Source: Streptomyces virginiae
GTDB lineage: Bacteria; Actinomycetota; Actinomycetes; Streptomycetales; Streptomycetaceae
Direction: 5' to 3'
DNA: 64,000 nucleotides
Assembly (NCBI RefSeq): GCF_000720455.1
Contig: NZ_JOAK01000011.1
Coordinates: forward strand, 62,001-126,000
Program-made: the position numbers and the translations under genes
Shown: positions 1 to 9,244 of the stretch, one piece after another
How positions within the stretch are numbered: position 1 is the first letter of the stretch
How the letters are laid out: the number at the start of each line of letters is the position of its first letter
Notes under the pieces: model-generated
The model's database searches: none
The model's input: only the letters and a program-made list of their open reading frames with translations
What the model was told of the DNA's origin: nothing

Positions 1-1
1 G

Positions 2-304
<303 letters not shown>

Positions 305-323
305 GGCTGACGGGAGCTGCTGG

Positions 324-2750
324 GTGACGAGCACGGAAGACACCACGGACCACACGGCCGACTCGGGACCCAGCGGATACGCCGCGGCCCGGCTGCGACT
401 CCTCCAGGAGGAGTCGCGGTCCGGGCCGTCGCGGCGTTCCGCCCTGGCCGGACTGACCGACGACTGGCTGAACGCCCTCTTCGCCACCGCCGTACGCGAG
501 ACCGGCGTCCGCGGCGCCACCCTCGTGGCCGTGGGCGGCTACGGCAGGGCCGAACTCTCCCCGCGCAGCGACCTCGACCTCCTGCTGCTGCACGACGGCA
601 AGGCCGGCCCGCAGGCGCTCGCCGCACTCGCCGACCGTCTCTGGTACCCGGTGTGGGACCTCGGCCTCGCCCTCGACCACTCGGTACGCACCCCCGCCGA
701 GGCCCGCAGGACAGCCGCCGAGGACCTCAAGGTGCACCTGGGCCTGCTGGACGCCCGCACGGTCGCCGGCGACGCCGGACTCCTCGCGGGCCTGCGGACC
801 TCCGTACTGGCCGACTGGCGCAACCAGGCGCCCGAACGGCTCCCGCAGCTGCACTCCCTGTGCCGCGAGCGGGCCGAGCGGGCCGGGGAGCTCCGCTTCC
901 TGCTCGAACCCGACCTCAAGGAGGCCCGCGGCGGGCTCCGGGACGCCACCGCGCTGCGGGCGGTCGCCGCGTCCTGGCTCGCCGACGCCCCGCGCGAAGG
1001 CCTCGCCGAAGCCAGGCGCCGGCTCCTGGACGCGCGCGACGCCCTCCACCTGGTCACCGGCCGGGCCACCGACCGGCTCTCCCTGCAGGAACAGGACCAG
1101 GTCGCGGCGCAGCTCGGGCTGCTCGACGCCGACGCCCTGCTGCGCGAGGTCTACGAAGCCGCGCGCGTGGTCGCCTACGCCGGCGACGTGACCTGGCGCG
1201 AGGTCGGACGGGTGCTGCGGGCCCGCGCCGCCCGCCCCAGGCTGCGCGGACTGCTGGGCGGCCGCGGCGCCACCGCCGCCGCCCGGGCACCCCTGGCCGA
1301 AGGCGTGGTGGAGTCCGACGGGGAGGCCGTCCTGGCCCTGGCCGCCCGCCCGGACCGCGATGCCGTACTGGCCCTGCGGCTGGCCGCGGCGGCCGCGCAG
1401 GCGGGACTCCCCGTCTCGCCGCACGCCGTACGCCGGCTCGCCCAGCAGGGCAGGGCGCTGCCGGTGCCCTGGCCCGCCGAGGCCCGTGAGCAGCTGCTCA
1501 CGCTCCTGGGCGCGGGGGAGCCGACGGTGGCCGTCTGGGAGGCCATGGAGGCGGAAGGGCTGATCACCCGGCTGCTCCCCGACTGGGAGCGGGTGCGCTG
1601 CCGCCCCCAGCGCAACCCCGTCCACACCTGGACCGTGGACCGGCACCTGATCGAGACGGCCGTGCGGGCCGCGGCCCTCACCCGCCGGGTGGGCCGCCCC
1701 GACCTGCTGCTGATGGCAGCGCTCCTGCACGACATCGGCAAGGGCTGGCCCGGCGACCACTCGGTCGCCGGGGAGACCATCGCCCGGGACGTCGCCGCAC
1801 GGGTGGGCTTCGACGCCCGGGACGTCGCCGTGCTGGGGTCCCTCGTACGGCACCACCTGCTGCTGATCGACACCGCGACCCGGCGCGACCTCGACGACCC
1901 GGCCACCGTCCGATCCGTCGCCGAGGCCGTCGGATCGGTGGGCACGCTGGAGATACTGCACGCCCTCACCGAGGCGGACGCCCTGGCCACCGGGCCGGCC
2001 GCGTGGAGCGCCTGGCGGGGCTCGCTCGTGGCGGACCTCGTCGCGCGCGTCGCCGCCGTGCTGCGCGGCGCGGCCCCGGCCGAGCGGGAACCGGAGATCC
2101 CGGGCGCCGAACAAGAGCGCCTGGCGGTGGAGGCGCTGCGCACGCGCGAGCCGGTCGTGGCGCTCCAAGCCCGCCAGGAGGAGGACGCGGTCGGCGTGGA
2201 GCTGGTGGTGGCGGTGCCCGACCAGCCGGGGGTCCTGCCCGCGGCGGCCGGGGTGCTGGCCCTGCACCGGCTCACCGTACGGGCGGCGGACCTGCGCTCC
2301 GTAGAGCTCCCGGACCGGCTGGGGGAGGTCCTGGTCCTGCGCTGGCGGGTGGCGGCCGAATACGGGTCGCTGCCCGAGGCCGCCCGGCTGCGCACCGACC
2401 TGGTGCGCGCCCTGGACGGTTCGCTGGACGTTCCGGCGAAGCTGGCCGACCGCGAGGCGGCCTACCCGCGCCGGCGCGGGGTCGTCCCGCCGCCGCCCCG
2501 GGTCACGGTGGTCCCGGACGTCTCCTCGCTGGCCACGGTGCTGGAGGTGCGCGCGCCCGACGCCGTGGGCCTGCTGCACCGCATCGGGCGGGCCCTGGAG
2601 TCGGCGGGCGTCCGGGTGCGCAGCGCCCACGTCTCCACGCTGGGCGCGAACGCGGTGGACACCCTGTACGTGACCACGGCGGAAGGCAAGCCCTTGGACG
2701 CCGCGGACGCGGCCGCCCTCGCCGCCTCGGTGGCGGCCGCCCTGTCGTAG
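324..2750 (+). CDS. glnD: PII nucleotidyltransferase / removing enzyme GlnD
   Basis: Bifunctional enzyme that modifies and demodifies PII in response to nitrogen. In Streptomyces the homologue is known to adenylylate GlnK rather than uridylylate it. The 808-residue protein has the nucleotidyltransferase signature GGYGRAEL...SDLD at residues 71-85, an HD domain with LLHDIGKG near residue 465, and two ACT domains in the last 180 residues that would sense glutamine. Length and domain order are normal for the family. It starts at a GTG behind a GGGAG-type site and is probably cotranscribed with glnK. Confidence 0.95.
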   Translation: MTSTEDTTDHTADSGPSGYAAARLRLLQEESRSGPSRRSALAGLTDDWLNALFATAVRETGVRGATLVAVGGYGRAELSPRSDLDLLLLHDGKAGPQALAALADRLWYPVWDLGLALDHSVRTPAEARRTAAEDLKVHLGLLDARTVAGDAGLLAGLRTSVLADWRNQAPERLPQLHSLCRERAERAGELRFLLEPDLKEARGGLRDATALRAVAASWLADAPREGLAEARRRLLDARDALHLVTGRATDRLSLQEQDQVAAQLGLLDADALLREVYEAARVVAYAGDVTWREVGRVLRARAARPRLRGLLGGRGATAAARAPLAEGVVESDGEAVLALAARPDRDAVLALRLAAAAAQAGLPVSPHAVRRLAQQGRALPVPWPAEAREQLLTLLGAGEPTVAVWEAMEAEGLITRLLPDWERVRCRPQRNPVHTWTVDRHLIETAVRAAALTRRVGRPDLLLMAALLHDIGKGWPGDHSVAGETIARDVAARVGFDARDVAVLGSLVRHHLLLIDTATRRDLDDPATVRSVAEAVGSVGTLEILHALTEADALATGPAAWSAWRGSLVADLVARVAAVLRGAAPAEREPEIPGAEQERLAVEALRTREPVVALQARQEEDAVGVELVVAVPDQPGVLPAAAGVLALHRLTVRAADLRSVELPDRLGEVLVLRWRVAAEYGSLPEAARLRTDLVRALDGSLDVPAKLADREAAYPRRRGVVPPPPRVTVVPDVSSLATVLEVRAPDAVGLLHRIGRALESAGVRVRSAHVSTLGANAVDTLYVTTAEGKPLDAADAAALAASVAAALS

Positions 2751-2888
2751 CCGGGTGCGACGCCGCTGCGAGGGGCTCCCGAGCAGCGGCGGACCCGCAC
2801 CAGGAGCAGGCAGGTCCCCGGACGGGGGAAGGGCCCGATACCCTGGGGGACGACCACAACGCCCCCGACCCGAGGAATCGCGACCACC

Positions 2889-4460
2889 GTGTTCGATACG
2901 CTCTCCGACCGCTTGGCGAATACCTTCAAGGGCCTGCGCGGCAAAGGCCGGCTGTCCGAGGCTGACATCGACGCAGCGGCCCGGGAAATCCGTATCGCGC
3001 TCCTCGAGGCCGACGTCGCCCTCCCGGTCGTCCGCTCCTTCATCGCGAACGTCAAGGAACGCGCGCGCGGTGAGGAGGTCAGCAAGGCCCTGAACCCGGG
3101 CCAGCAGGTCCTGAAGATCGTCAACGACGAGCTCATCACCATCCTCGGTGGCGAGACCCGGCGGCTGCGCTTCGCCAAGACCGCCCCCACCGTGATCATG
3201 CTGGCCGGTCTCCAGGGTGCGGGCAAGACCACCCTCGCCGGAAAGCTCGGCCTCTGGCTGAAGGGGCAGGGCCACGCCCCGCTGCTCGTCGCCTGCGACC
3301 TCCAGCGCCCCAACGCCGTCAACCAGCTGAGCGTCGTCGCCGAGCGCGCCGGCGTGGCCGTGTACGCGCCCCAGCCCGGCAACGGCGTCGGCGACCCGGT
3401 CCAGGTCGCGAAGGACTCCGTCGAGTACGCGCGCACCAAGCAGTTCGACATCGTCATCGTCGACACCGCCGGCCGCCTCGGCATCGACGCCGAGCTGATG
3501 CAGCAGGCCGCGGACATCCGCGACGCCGTCAGCCCGGACGAGATCCTCTTCGTCGTCGACGCCATGATCGGCCAGGACGCGGTCAACACCGCCGAGGCCT
3601 TCCGCGACGGCGTCGGCTTCGACGGCGTGGTGCTCTCCAAGCTCGACGGCGACGCCCGCGGCGGTGCCGCGCTCTCCATCGCGCACGTCACCGGCAAGCA
3701 GATCATGTTCGCCTCGAACGGCGAGAAGCTCGACGAATTCGACGCGTTCCACCCCGACCGCATGGCGGGCCGGATCCTCGACATGGGTGACATGCTCACC
3801 CTCATCGAGCAGGCCGAGAAGACCTTCTCGCAGGCCGAGGCCGAGAAGATGGCGGCCAAGCTCGCCAAGGGTCCCAAGGAGTTCACGCTCGACGACTTCC
3901 TGGCCCAGATGGAGCAGGTCCGCAAGATGGGCTCCATCTCCAAGCTGCTCGGCATGCTGCCCGGCATGGGGCAGATCAAGGACCAGATCAACAACATCGA
4001 CGAGCGCGACGTCGACCGCACTGCCGCGATCATCAAGTCGATGACCCCGGCCGAGCGCCAGGACCCGACGATCATCAACGGCTCGCGGCGCGCCCGTATC
4101 GCCAAGGGCTCCGGCACCGAGGTCAGCGCCGTCAAGTCCCTGGTCGAGCGGTTCTTCGACGCCCGCAAGATGATGTCCCGCATGGCCCAGGGCGGCGGCA
4201 TGCCCGGCATGCCGGGCATCCCCGGGATGGGCGGCGGCCCCGGCCGGCAGAAGAAGCAGGTCAAGCAGGCCAAGGGCAAGCGCAAGAGCGGCAACCCGAT
4301 GAAGCGCAAGGAAGAGGAGGCCGCAGCCGCGGCCCGGCGCGAGCAGGGCCCGCAGACGGTGGACCCGGCGGCCGCTTCCAACCCGTTCGGCCTTCCCGCC
4401 GGCGGTCAGGGCGGTCAGGACTTCGACCTCCCGGACGAGTTCAAGAAGTTCATGAAGTAG
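2889..4460 (+). CDS. ffh: signal recognition particle protein Ffh (SRP54)
   Basis: GTPase subunit of the signal recognition particle. With 4.5S RNA it binds signal sequences on nascent chains and hands ribosomes to FtsY at the membrane. The NG domain shows the P-loop GAGKTTLAGKL near residue 107, DTAGR near 190 and DARGG near 255. The methionine-rich M domain fills the C-terminal third and is extended by a Met-Pro-Gly stretch (about residues 437-452) and a lysine-rich tail, both common in actinomycetes. At 523 residues it is slightly longer than E. coli Ffh. The start is GTG. It ends at a strong hairpin shared with the convergent methyltransferase gene. Confidence 0.97.
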   Translation: MFDTLSDRLANTFKGLRGKGRLSEADIDAAAREIRIALLEADVALPVVRSFIANVKERARGEEVSKALNPGQQVLKIVNDELITILGGETRRLRFAKTAPTVIMLAGLQGAGKTTLAGKLGLWLKGQGHAPLLVACDLQRPNAVNQLSVVAERAGVAVYAPQPGNGVGDPVQVAKDSVEYARTKQFDIVIVDTAGRLGIDAELMQQAADIRDAVSPDEILFVVDAMIGQDAVNTAEAFRDGVGFDGVVLSKLDGDARGGAALSIAHVTGKQIMFASNGEKLDEFDAFHPDRMAGRILDMGDMLTLIEQAEKTFSQAEAEKMAAKLAKGPKEFTLDDFLAQMEQVRKMGSISKLLGMLPGMGQIKDQINNIDERDVDRTAAIIKSMTPAERQDPTIINGSRRARIAKGSGTEVSAVKSLVERFFDARKMMSRMAQGGGMPGMPGIPGMGGGPGRQKKQVKQAKGKRKSGNPMKRKEEEAAAAARREQGPQTVDPAAASNPFGLPAGGQGGQDFDLPDEFKKFMK

Positions 4461-4480
4461 TCCGCGGACAGTCGCGACGA

Positions 4481-4525
4481 GGGCCCCGGCCGGGGTGTGA
4501 GCAGCAGTTCACACGGTCGGGGCCC
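4481..4525. terminator. hairpin between convergent genes
   Basis: GGGCCCCG pairs perfectly with CGGGGCCC, and inside it GTGTGA pairs with TCACAC around an eight-base loop. It sits between the stop codons of ffh and the convergent methyltransferase gene and is nearly symmetric, so it could end transcription in both directions. The T tract is weak (TTCC), as is usual for streptomycetes. Confidence 0.75.
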
Positions 4526-4576
4526 TTCCGTTCGCCGACGTGCCGCTCTCCCCCGCCCCGATGCGCCCGCAGGCCG

Positions 4577-5263
4577 TTACGCCACCCGGGCGATGACGTA
4601 CCGGAAGATGTTCGGCAGCCACACGGTGCCGTCGGGTCGCTCGAACGGATGAAGCGCCTCGGCGAGCTCCTTCTCCGCGAGCGCGGCATCGGACGTGCCG
4701 TCGTAGAGCCCGGTCGACAGGAGCCCCCGCACCGCGCTGTCCACGTCCGCGTAGCCGAAGGGGCAGAACACCCGCCCCGAACCGTCCGGCCGCAGCCCGG
4801 CGCTCTCCACCACCGCGTCCAGGTCCCCGGGCGCCGGGCCGCCGCCCAGCACCGAGGGCACCGTGCAGCGTTCGGCGGGACCCCAGTCGGCCAGCACCAC
4901 GGCTCCGCCGCGTCTGACCACCGGCAGCGCCGAGGACAGGGCCGCCGGCGCGGGGGAGAACGCCAGCAGGGCGTCGTAGGGGCGGGGCGGCGGGGGCGTC
5001 GCGGGCGGGGCCGCCAGCACCTCCAGCAGCCGTTCGCGGGCCAGCGCCCGCCGGGCCGGATCCGCCTCCACACCCGTGGCCGCGGCTCCCCGCGCGGCCG
5101 CCAGCAGCAGGGCCAGGCCGGCCCCGCAGTCGAGGCCCAGCAGCCGGTCACCCGGCCCGACCTCCAGCCGGTCGTAGACCGCCTCGTACAGCGGTACCAG
5201 CATCCGTTCCTGGATCTCCGCCCAGTCCCGGGCGACGAGCGTCGCGGTCGGCGTCGGTGTCAT
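4577..5263 (-). CDS. SAM-dependent methyltransferase, substrate unknown
   Basis: A 228-residue protein with a class I methyltransferase Rossmann fold. A glycine-rich motif I (GLDCGAGLALLLAAA) lies at about residues 41-55, followed by the acidic residue of motif II in GVEADPA and a later VVLADWGPAE strand. The C-terminal half has no motif I can tie to a substrate. The ATG at 5263 is chosen because AGGAG lies about nine bases upstream; the frame stays open further upstream but without a better site. It is divergent from proS and convergent with ffh, so it is probably a single-gene unit. Methyltransferase is well supported; any narrower function is not. Confidence 0.8.
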   Translation of the reverse strand: MTPTPTATLVARDWAEIQERMLVPLYEAVYDRLEVGPGDRLLGLDCGAGLALLLAAARGAAATGVEADPARRALARERLLEVLAAPPATPPPPRPYDALLAFSPAPAALSSALPVVRRGGAVVLADWGPAERCTVPSVLGGGPAPGDLDAVVESAGLRPDGSGRVFCPFGYADVDSAVRGLLSTGLYDGTSDAALAEKELAEALHPFERPDGTVWLPNIFRYVIARVA

Positions 5264-5394
5264 CGAAGAAGCGCTCCTGATTCCGTGTCGCCCCCCAGCC
5301 CCCGTTGCCAGAGAACTCCCCATTCGCCCCCGCGTCCAGAGGAGCGCGGCACCCGATTCACGCATCCTGTGCCGGGCGCCGTACGATTCGCGGC

Positions 5395-6807
5395 ATGGCA
5401 AAGGCACCCGTTCTCACCCCGCAGGCGGAGGATTTCCCCCGCTGGTACCAGGATCTGATCAACAAGGCCGAGCTGGCCGACAACGGTCCGGTCCGCGGCA
5501 CCATGGTCATCCGACCGTACGGCTACGGCCTGTGGGAGCGGATGCAGCAGGAGATGGACGCCCGGATCAAGGACCAGGGCGCCCAGAACGCGTACTTCCC
5601 CCTCTTCATCCCGCAGTCGTACCTGACGCGCGAGGCCGAGCACGTGGAGGGCTTCGCCCCCGAGCTCGCGGTCGTCACGCACGGCGGCGGCAAGGAGCTG
5701 GAGGAGCCGGTCGTCGTCCGGCCCACGTCCGAGACGATCATCAACGACTACTTCTCCAAGTGGGTCCAGAGCTACCGGGACCTGCCCCTGCTGATCAACC
5801 AGTGGGCCAACGTGGTCCGCTGGGAGATGCGCCCCCGCGTCTTCCTCCGCACGAGCGAGTTCCTCTGGCAGGAGGGCCACACGGCCCACGCCACCTACGA
5901 GGACGCCCGCGACTACGCCGCCCGCATCCACCGCGACGTCTACGGCGACTTCATGACGAACGTGCTCGGCATCGACGTCGTGCTCGGCCGCAAGACCGCC
6001 AAGGAGCGCTTCGCCGGCGCCATCAACACCCTCACCCTCGAGGGCATGATGGGCGACGGCAAGGCCCTGCAGATGGGCACCAGCCACGAGCTCGGCACCA
6101 ACTTCGCCAAGGCCTTCAACACCCAGTACCTGTCGAAGGAAGGCAAGCAGGAACTCGTCTGGCAGACCTCGTGGGGCGTGTCGACCCGCATGGTCGGCGG
6201 TCTGATCATGTCCCACGGCGACGACAACGGCCTGCGCGTCCCGCCGCGTCTCGCGCACGTCCAGGTCGTCGTCATGGCGATCAAGGGTGACGAGGCCGTC
6301 GCCAAGGTCCGCGAGCTGGGCGACCGGCTCAAGGCCGCCGGCATCCGCGTGCACGTCGACGACCGCGTCGACACCCCCTTCGGCCGCCGCGCCGTGGACT
6401 GGGAGCTCAAGGGCGTGCCGGTCCGCATCGAGATCGGCCCCCGCGACCTGGAGGCCGGCACCGCGATGCTCGCCCGCCGGATCCCGGGCGGGAAGACCCC
6501 GGTCCAGATCGACGCGCTCGTCGACCTGCTGCCCAAGGTGCTGGACGAGGACCAGGCGCAGCTGCTGCGCGAGTCCCGCGAGCGCCGCGAGTCCCGCACC
6601 TCCGACGTGGCGACCATCGAGGAGGCCGCCGAGGCCGCGGTCGCCGGCGGCTGGGCGCGGATCCCGTGGGCCGACCTCGGCCCGGAGGGCGAGGCGAAGC
6701 TGGCCGAGCAGGCCGTCTCCGTACGCTGCCTGGTGGCCGAGGACGGGTCCGTGCCGGAGGCCGACGACGCTCCCGGTACCCTCGCGATCGTGGCGCGCTC
6801 GTACTGA
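5395..6807 (+). CDS. proS: prolyl-tRNA synthetase, short archaeal/eukaryotic-like type
   Basis: Charges tRNA-Pro with proline. The 470-residue protein is the compact form (ProS type 3) without the editing insertion of E. coli ProS. Class II motif 2 residues are visible in RPTSETIINDYF (about residue 107) and FLRTSEFLWQEGHTAH (about 150). An anticodon-binding domain follows, then a C-terminal domain ending in tyrosine (RSY), a hallmark of this type. The ATG at 5395 matches the family N-terminus (AKAPVLTPQAEDFPRWY). A perfect terminator follows. Confidence 0.96.
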   Translation: MAKAPVLTPQAEDFPRWYQDLINKAELADNGPVRGTMVIRPYGYGLWERMQQEMDARIKDQGAQNAYFPLFIPQSYLTREAEHVEGFAPELAVVTHGGGKELEEPVVVRPTSETIINDYFSKWVQSYRDLPLLINQWANVVRWEMRPRVFLRTSEFLWQEGHTAHATYEDARDYAARIHRDVYGDFMTNVLGIDVVLGRKTAKERFAGAINTLTLEGMMGDGKALQMGTSHELGTNFAKAFNTQYLSKEGKQELVWQTSWGVSTRMVGGLIMSHGDDNGLRVPPRLAHVQVVVMAIKGDEAVAKVRELGDRLKAAGIRVHVDDRVDTPFGRRAVDWELKGVPVRIEIGPRDLEAGTAMLARRIPGGKTPVQIDALVDLLPKVLDEDQAQLLRESRERRESRTSDVATIEEAAEAAVAGGWARIPWADLGPEGEAKLAEQAVSVRCLVAEDGSVPEADDAPGTLAIVARSY

Positions 6808-6827
6808 TCACGCCGCCGAGGCTCCCG

Positions 6828-6873
6828 GGCCCCGGCGTGCGGCAGGTGCCGCACGCCGGGGCCGGTCCTTTTT
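6828..6873 (+). terminator. intrinsic terminator of proS
   Basis: A perfect 16-bp stem (GGCCCCGGCGTGCGGC with its complement) around the loop AGGT is followed by GGTCC and five T residues. This is the clearest rho-independent terminator in the window. Confidence 0.95.
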
Positions 6874-6982
6874 GGTCGTCGTTACGTACCGACTCCTCCT
6901 GAGTTCGGCGCACCCGTCCTCGTCGGGACGCATGAGCATGAACTGACTGGTACGTGCAAAAAATTTGGAATGGCCCGGAATC

Positions 6983-7017
6983 GGAACACCCGGGCACCCC
7001 GGCTCGTTGTCACGACG
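6983..7017 (+). promoter_or_regulatory. candidate ECF sigma-type promoter for a leaderless mRNA
   Basis: GGAAC at 6983-6987 is separated by exactly 18 bases from GTT at 7006-7008. This resembles the GGAAY-N18-GTT pattern recognised by SigR/SigE-type ECF sigma factors. Transcription would then begin at about 7015-7017, on or next to the GTG start codon of the following gene, which has no Shine-Dalgarno sequence. The match is by eye; the motif is short and could arise by chance. Confidence 0.4.
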
Positions 7018-7613
7018 TGAGCACGACACCACCTGTTCTCGCCGCAGAGCTGGCGCAGGCGTGGGCCGACATTCAGCGGTACCACCCCGAGCTGCCTGAC
7101 CTTGCCGCGCCCGAGTCCCTGATCGGAGAGTCCTCGTCCGCCTGCGGCGCCGAGCTCTCCTTCGAGCGACTGCTGCACGAGGCAGTCCACGGCATCGCGG
7201 CCGCCCGCGGTGTCCGTGACACCTCGCGCGCAGGCCGCTACCACAACCGCAGATTCCTCGCGATCGCCGAGGAGATGGGGCTGGACCACTCCGACGAGCC
7301 GCACGCGAGCAGCGGCTTCTCGCTGGTCACGCTCAATCCCGAGGCCAAGCGGCGCTACCGTCCCACCATCGAGCGGCTGCAGCGCGCCCTCAAGGCGCAC
7401 ACCGTCGCCACCGCCGCCGACACCAAGCGCACCTTCCGCGGACCCGCGGCCCGGCACGGCTCCTCGGGCGGAGGCGTGCGGGTCAAGGCGGTCTGCGACT
7501 GCGGGCGCAACGTACGGGTCGTCCCCTCCGTGCTCGCCCAGGCGCCGATCGTGTGCGGCGGCTGCATGAAGCCCTTCCGCATCCCCGAAGTCGCGATCGC
7601 GGCGGCCTCCTGA
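7017..7613 (+). CDS. SprT-like zinc protein with HExxH motif and C-terminal zinc ribbon
   Basis: A 198-residue protein usually annotated as hypothetical. Residues 54-58 read HEAVH, the HExxH metal-binding motif, and H76 in GRYHNRRF lies where SprT-like proteins place their third zinc ligand after a G-x-x-H/F pattern. Near the C-terminus C160, C162, C180 and C183 (CxC-x17-CxxC) form a likely zinc ribbon, again as in SprT/Spartan-like proteins. A metalloprotease role is therefore inferred, not shown. The GTG at 7017 has no ribosome binding site, and an ECF-like promoter lies directly upstream, so the mRNA may be leaderless. It stands alone between proS and rpsP. Confidence 0.7.
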   Translation: MSTTPPVLAAELAQAWADIQRYHPELPDLAAPESLIGESSSACGAELSFERLLHEAVHGIAAARGVRDTSRAGRYHNRRFLAIAEEMGLDHSDEPHASSGFSLVTLNPEAKRRYRPTIERLQRALKAHTVATAADTKRTFRGPAARHGSSGGGVRVKAVCDCGRNVRVVPSVLAQAPIVCGGCMKPFRIPEVAIAAAS

Positions 7614-7914
7614 CCGCCCTCCCGCCCGCCGACGGGGCCACCGCCCCACGGTGAAGCGACCGCCGGACCCCCGCCCCCACCGGGGCGGCCGGTCTGCGCA
7701 CGCGCGGGCACCCCGCGGCCACCGCCGGCGGCAGTCCGTCCTGCCCGCCCGGCCGAGTGCGCCGCAGGCGTATGGCACAATGGCTAGCTGTACTCGACAG
7801 TCGCATAGGACCCCTCTCTCCTCCGGCTGACGCGTCCATCGGGCACCCGAGTACCGCAACCCCACGTGGCATCTCATGTGCCCAACCACGTCAAGTTCAG
7901 GAGACACCACTCCA
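7614..7914 (+). promoter_or_regulatory. 301-base gap: probable promoter and leader of rpsP
   Basis: No gene is seen here. The first half is very GC-rich with imperfect stem-forming repeats. The second half must hold the promoter and leader of the rpsP operon. Just before rpsP an inverted repeat ACGTGG/CCACGT (7864-7869 and 7886-7891) could form a small leader hairpin upstream of the AGGAG site. I cannot assign a promoter box with confidence. Confidence 0.35.
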
Positions 7915-8352
7915 GTGGCAGTCAAGATCAAGCTCAAGCGCCTCGGTAAGATCCGCTCTCCCCACTACCGCATCGTCGTCGCCGACGCCCGCACCCGTCG
8001 GGACGGCCGCGCGATCGAGGAGATCGGCATCTACCAGCCGACCTACAACCCGTCGCGCATCGAGGTCAACGGCGAGCGCGCCCAGTACTGGCTTTCTGTC
8101 GGCGCCCAGCCGACCGAGGCCGTTCTCGCCATCCTGAAGCTCACCGGTGACTGGCAGGCGCACAAGGGCCTCCCGGCCCCCGCGCCGCTGCTGCAGCCGG
8201 CCACGAAGGAAGACAAGCGTCGCTCCTTCGACGAGTTCGCCAAGGCCCTCGAGGGCATCGGCGAGGGCAAGGGCGAGGCCATCACGCAGAAGAAGAAGGC
8301 CGACAAGAAGGCGGACGAGGCTGAGGCCGCCGCCGAGTCGACCGAGGCCTGA
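7915..8352 (+). CDS. rpsP: 30S ribosomal protein S16
   Basis: Small-subunit protein bS16, needed for 30S assembly. The conserved core ([19 protein letters not shown]... then [10 protein letters not shown]) fills the first 90 residues. The rest is an actinomycete-type extension ending in a lysine- and glutamate/alanine-rich tail, giving 145 residues. The GTG at 7915 is chosen because translation there gives the family N-terminus (V/M-AVKIKL) and AGGAG lies about a dozen bases upstream. It heads the rpsP-khpA-rimM-trmD-rplS cluster. Confidence 0.96.
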   Translation: MAVKIKLKRLGKIRSPHYRIVVADARTRRDGRAIEEIGIYQPTYNPSRIEVNGERAQYWLSVGAQPTEAVLAILKLTGDWQAHKGLPAPAPLLQPATKEDKRRSFDEFAKALEGIGEGKGEAITQKKKADKKADEAEAAAESTEA

Positions 8353-8354
8353 GC

Positions 8355-8594
8355 ATGCTCGAGGAGGCTCTTGAGCACCTCGTAAAGGGCATTGTGGACA
8401 ACCCCGACGAAGTGCAGGTCGCCTCGCGCAACCTGCGCCGCGGGCAGGTGCTCGAGGTTCGGGTCCACCCCGACGACCTCGGCAAGGTGATCGGCCGCAA
8501 CGGCCGCACCGCACGTGCCCTGCGTACCGTCGTGGGCGCCATCGGCGGCCGGGGGATCCGCGTCGACCTCGTCGACGTGGACCAGGTCCGCTGA
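8355..8594 (+). CDS. khpA: KH-domain RNA-binding protein KhpA
   Basis: A 79-residue single KH-domain protein. The GxxG loop typical of KH domains is visible as GRNG at residues 47-50 in KVIGRNGRTARALRT. In Gram-positive bacteria KhpA pairs with KhpB/Jag in small-RNA binding and cell-envelope control, and it is almost always encoded between rpsP and rimM, as here. It begins two bases after the rpsP stop, so translational coupling is likely. Confidence 0.9.
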   Translation: MLEEALEHLVKGIVDNPDEVQVASRNLRRGQVLEVRVHPDDLGKVIGRNGRTARALRTVVGAIGGRGIRVDLVDVDQVR

Positions 8595-8611
8595 GCAGTT
8601 GAATCACCGGC

Positions 8612-8649
8612 ACGGGCCGGGGAGGGCATACGTGCCCGCCCCGGCCCGT
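8612..8649 (+). terminator. hairpin between khpA and rimM
   Basis: ACGGGCCGGGG (8612-8622) pairs perfectly with CCCCGGCCCGT (8639-8649), and GGGCA/TGCCC can extend the inner part. No T tract follows, and rimM continues in the same direction. It is more likely an attenuator or mRNA processing/stability structure than a full terminator. Confidence 0.55.
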
Positions 8650-8677
8650 CGTCGTCTGAACAGGAGAGGCACAGACA

Positions 8678-9244
8678 GTGGAGCTGGTAGTCGCGCGGAT
8701 CGGCCGCGCCCACGGCATCAAGGGTGAGGTCACCGTCGAGGTGCGCACGGACGAGCCGGAACTGCGGCTCAGCCCCGGTGCCGTGCTGCGCACCGAACCG
8801 GCTTCGGTCGGCCCGCTGACCATCGAGACGGGCCGGGTGCACAGCGGCCGGCTGATGCTGCGCTTCGCCGGCGTCAAGGACCGCACCGCCGCGGAATCGC
8901 TGCGCAACACCCTCCTCATCGCCGACGTGGACCCGGCGGAGCTGCCCGAGGAGGAGGACGAGTACTACGACCACCAGCTGATGGACCTGGACGTGGTGCT
9001 CGAGGACGGCACCGAGATCGGCCGGATCACCGAGATCTCCCACCTGCCCTCGCAGGACCTCTTCATCGTCGAGCGCCCCGACGGCACCGAGGTGATGATC
9101 CCCTTCGTCGAGGAGATCGTCGCCGAGATCGACCTGGAGGAGCAGCGCTGCGTCATCACGCCGCCGCCCGGGCTGATCGACGACCGCGCCGAGATCGTCT
9201 CCACCCGTGACGCCGAGGCCGCGAGCTCCGAGGGCGACGCCTGA
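8678..9244 (+). CDS. rimM: ribosome maturation factor RimM
   Basis: Assembly factor for the 30S head that binds uS19. The 188-residue protein has the N-terminal beta-barrel domain ([19 protein letters not shown]) and the C-terminal PRC-barrel domain ([16 protein letters not shown]... to [14 protein letters not shown]). The GTG start follows AGGAGAGG. The stop overlaps the trmD start (TGATG), so the two are translationally coupled. Confidence 0.95.
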   Translation: MELVVARIGRAHGIKGEVTVEVRTDEPELRLSPGAVLRTEPASVGPLTIETGRVHSGRLMLRFAGVKDRTAAESLRNTLLIADVDPAELPEEEDEYYDHQLMDLDVVLEDGTEIGRITEISHLPSQDLFIVERPDGTEVMIPFVEEIVAEIDLEEQRCVITPPPGLIDDRAEIVSTRDAEAASSEGDA

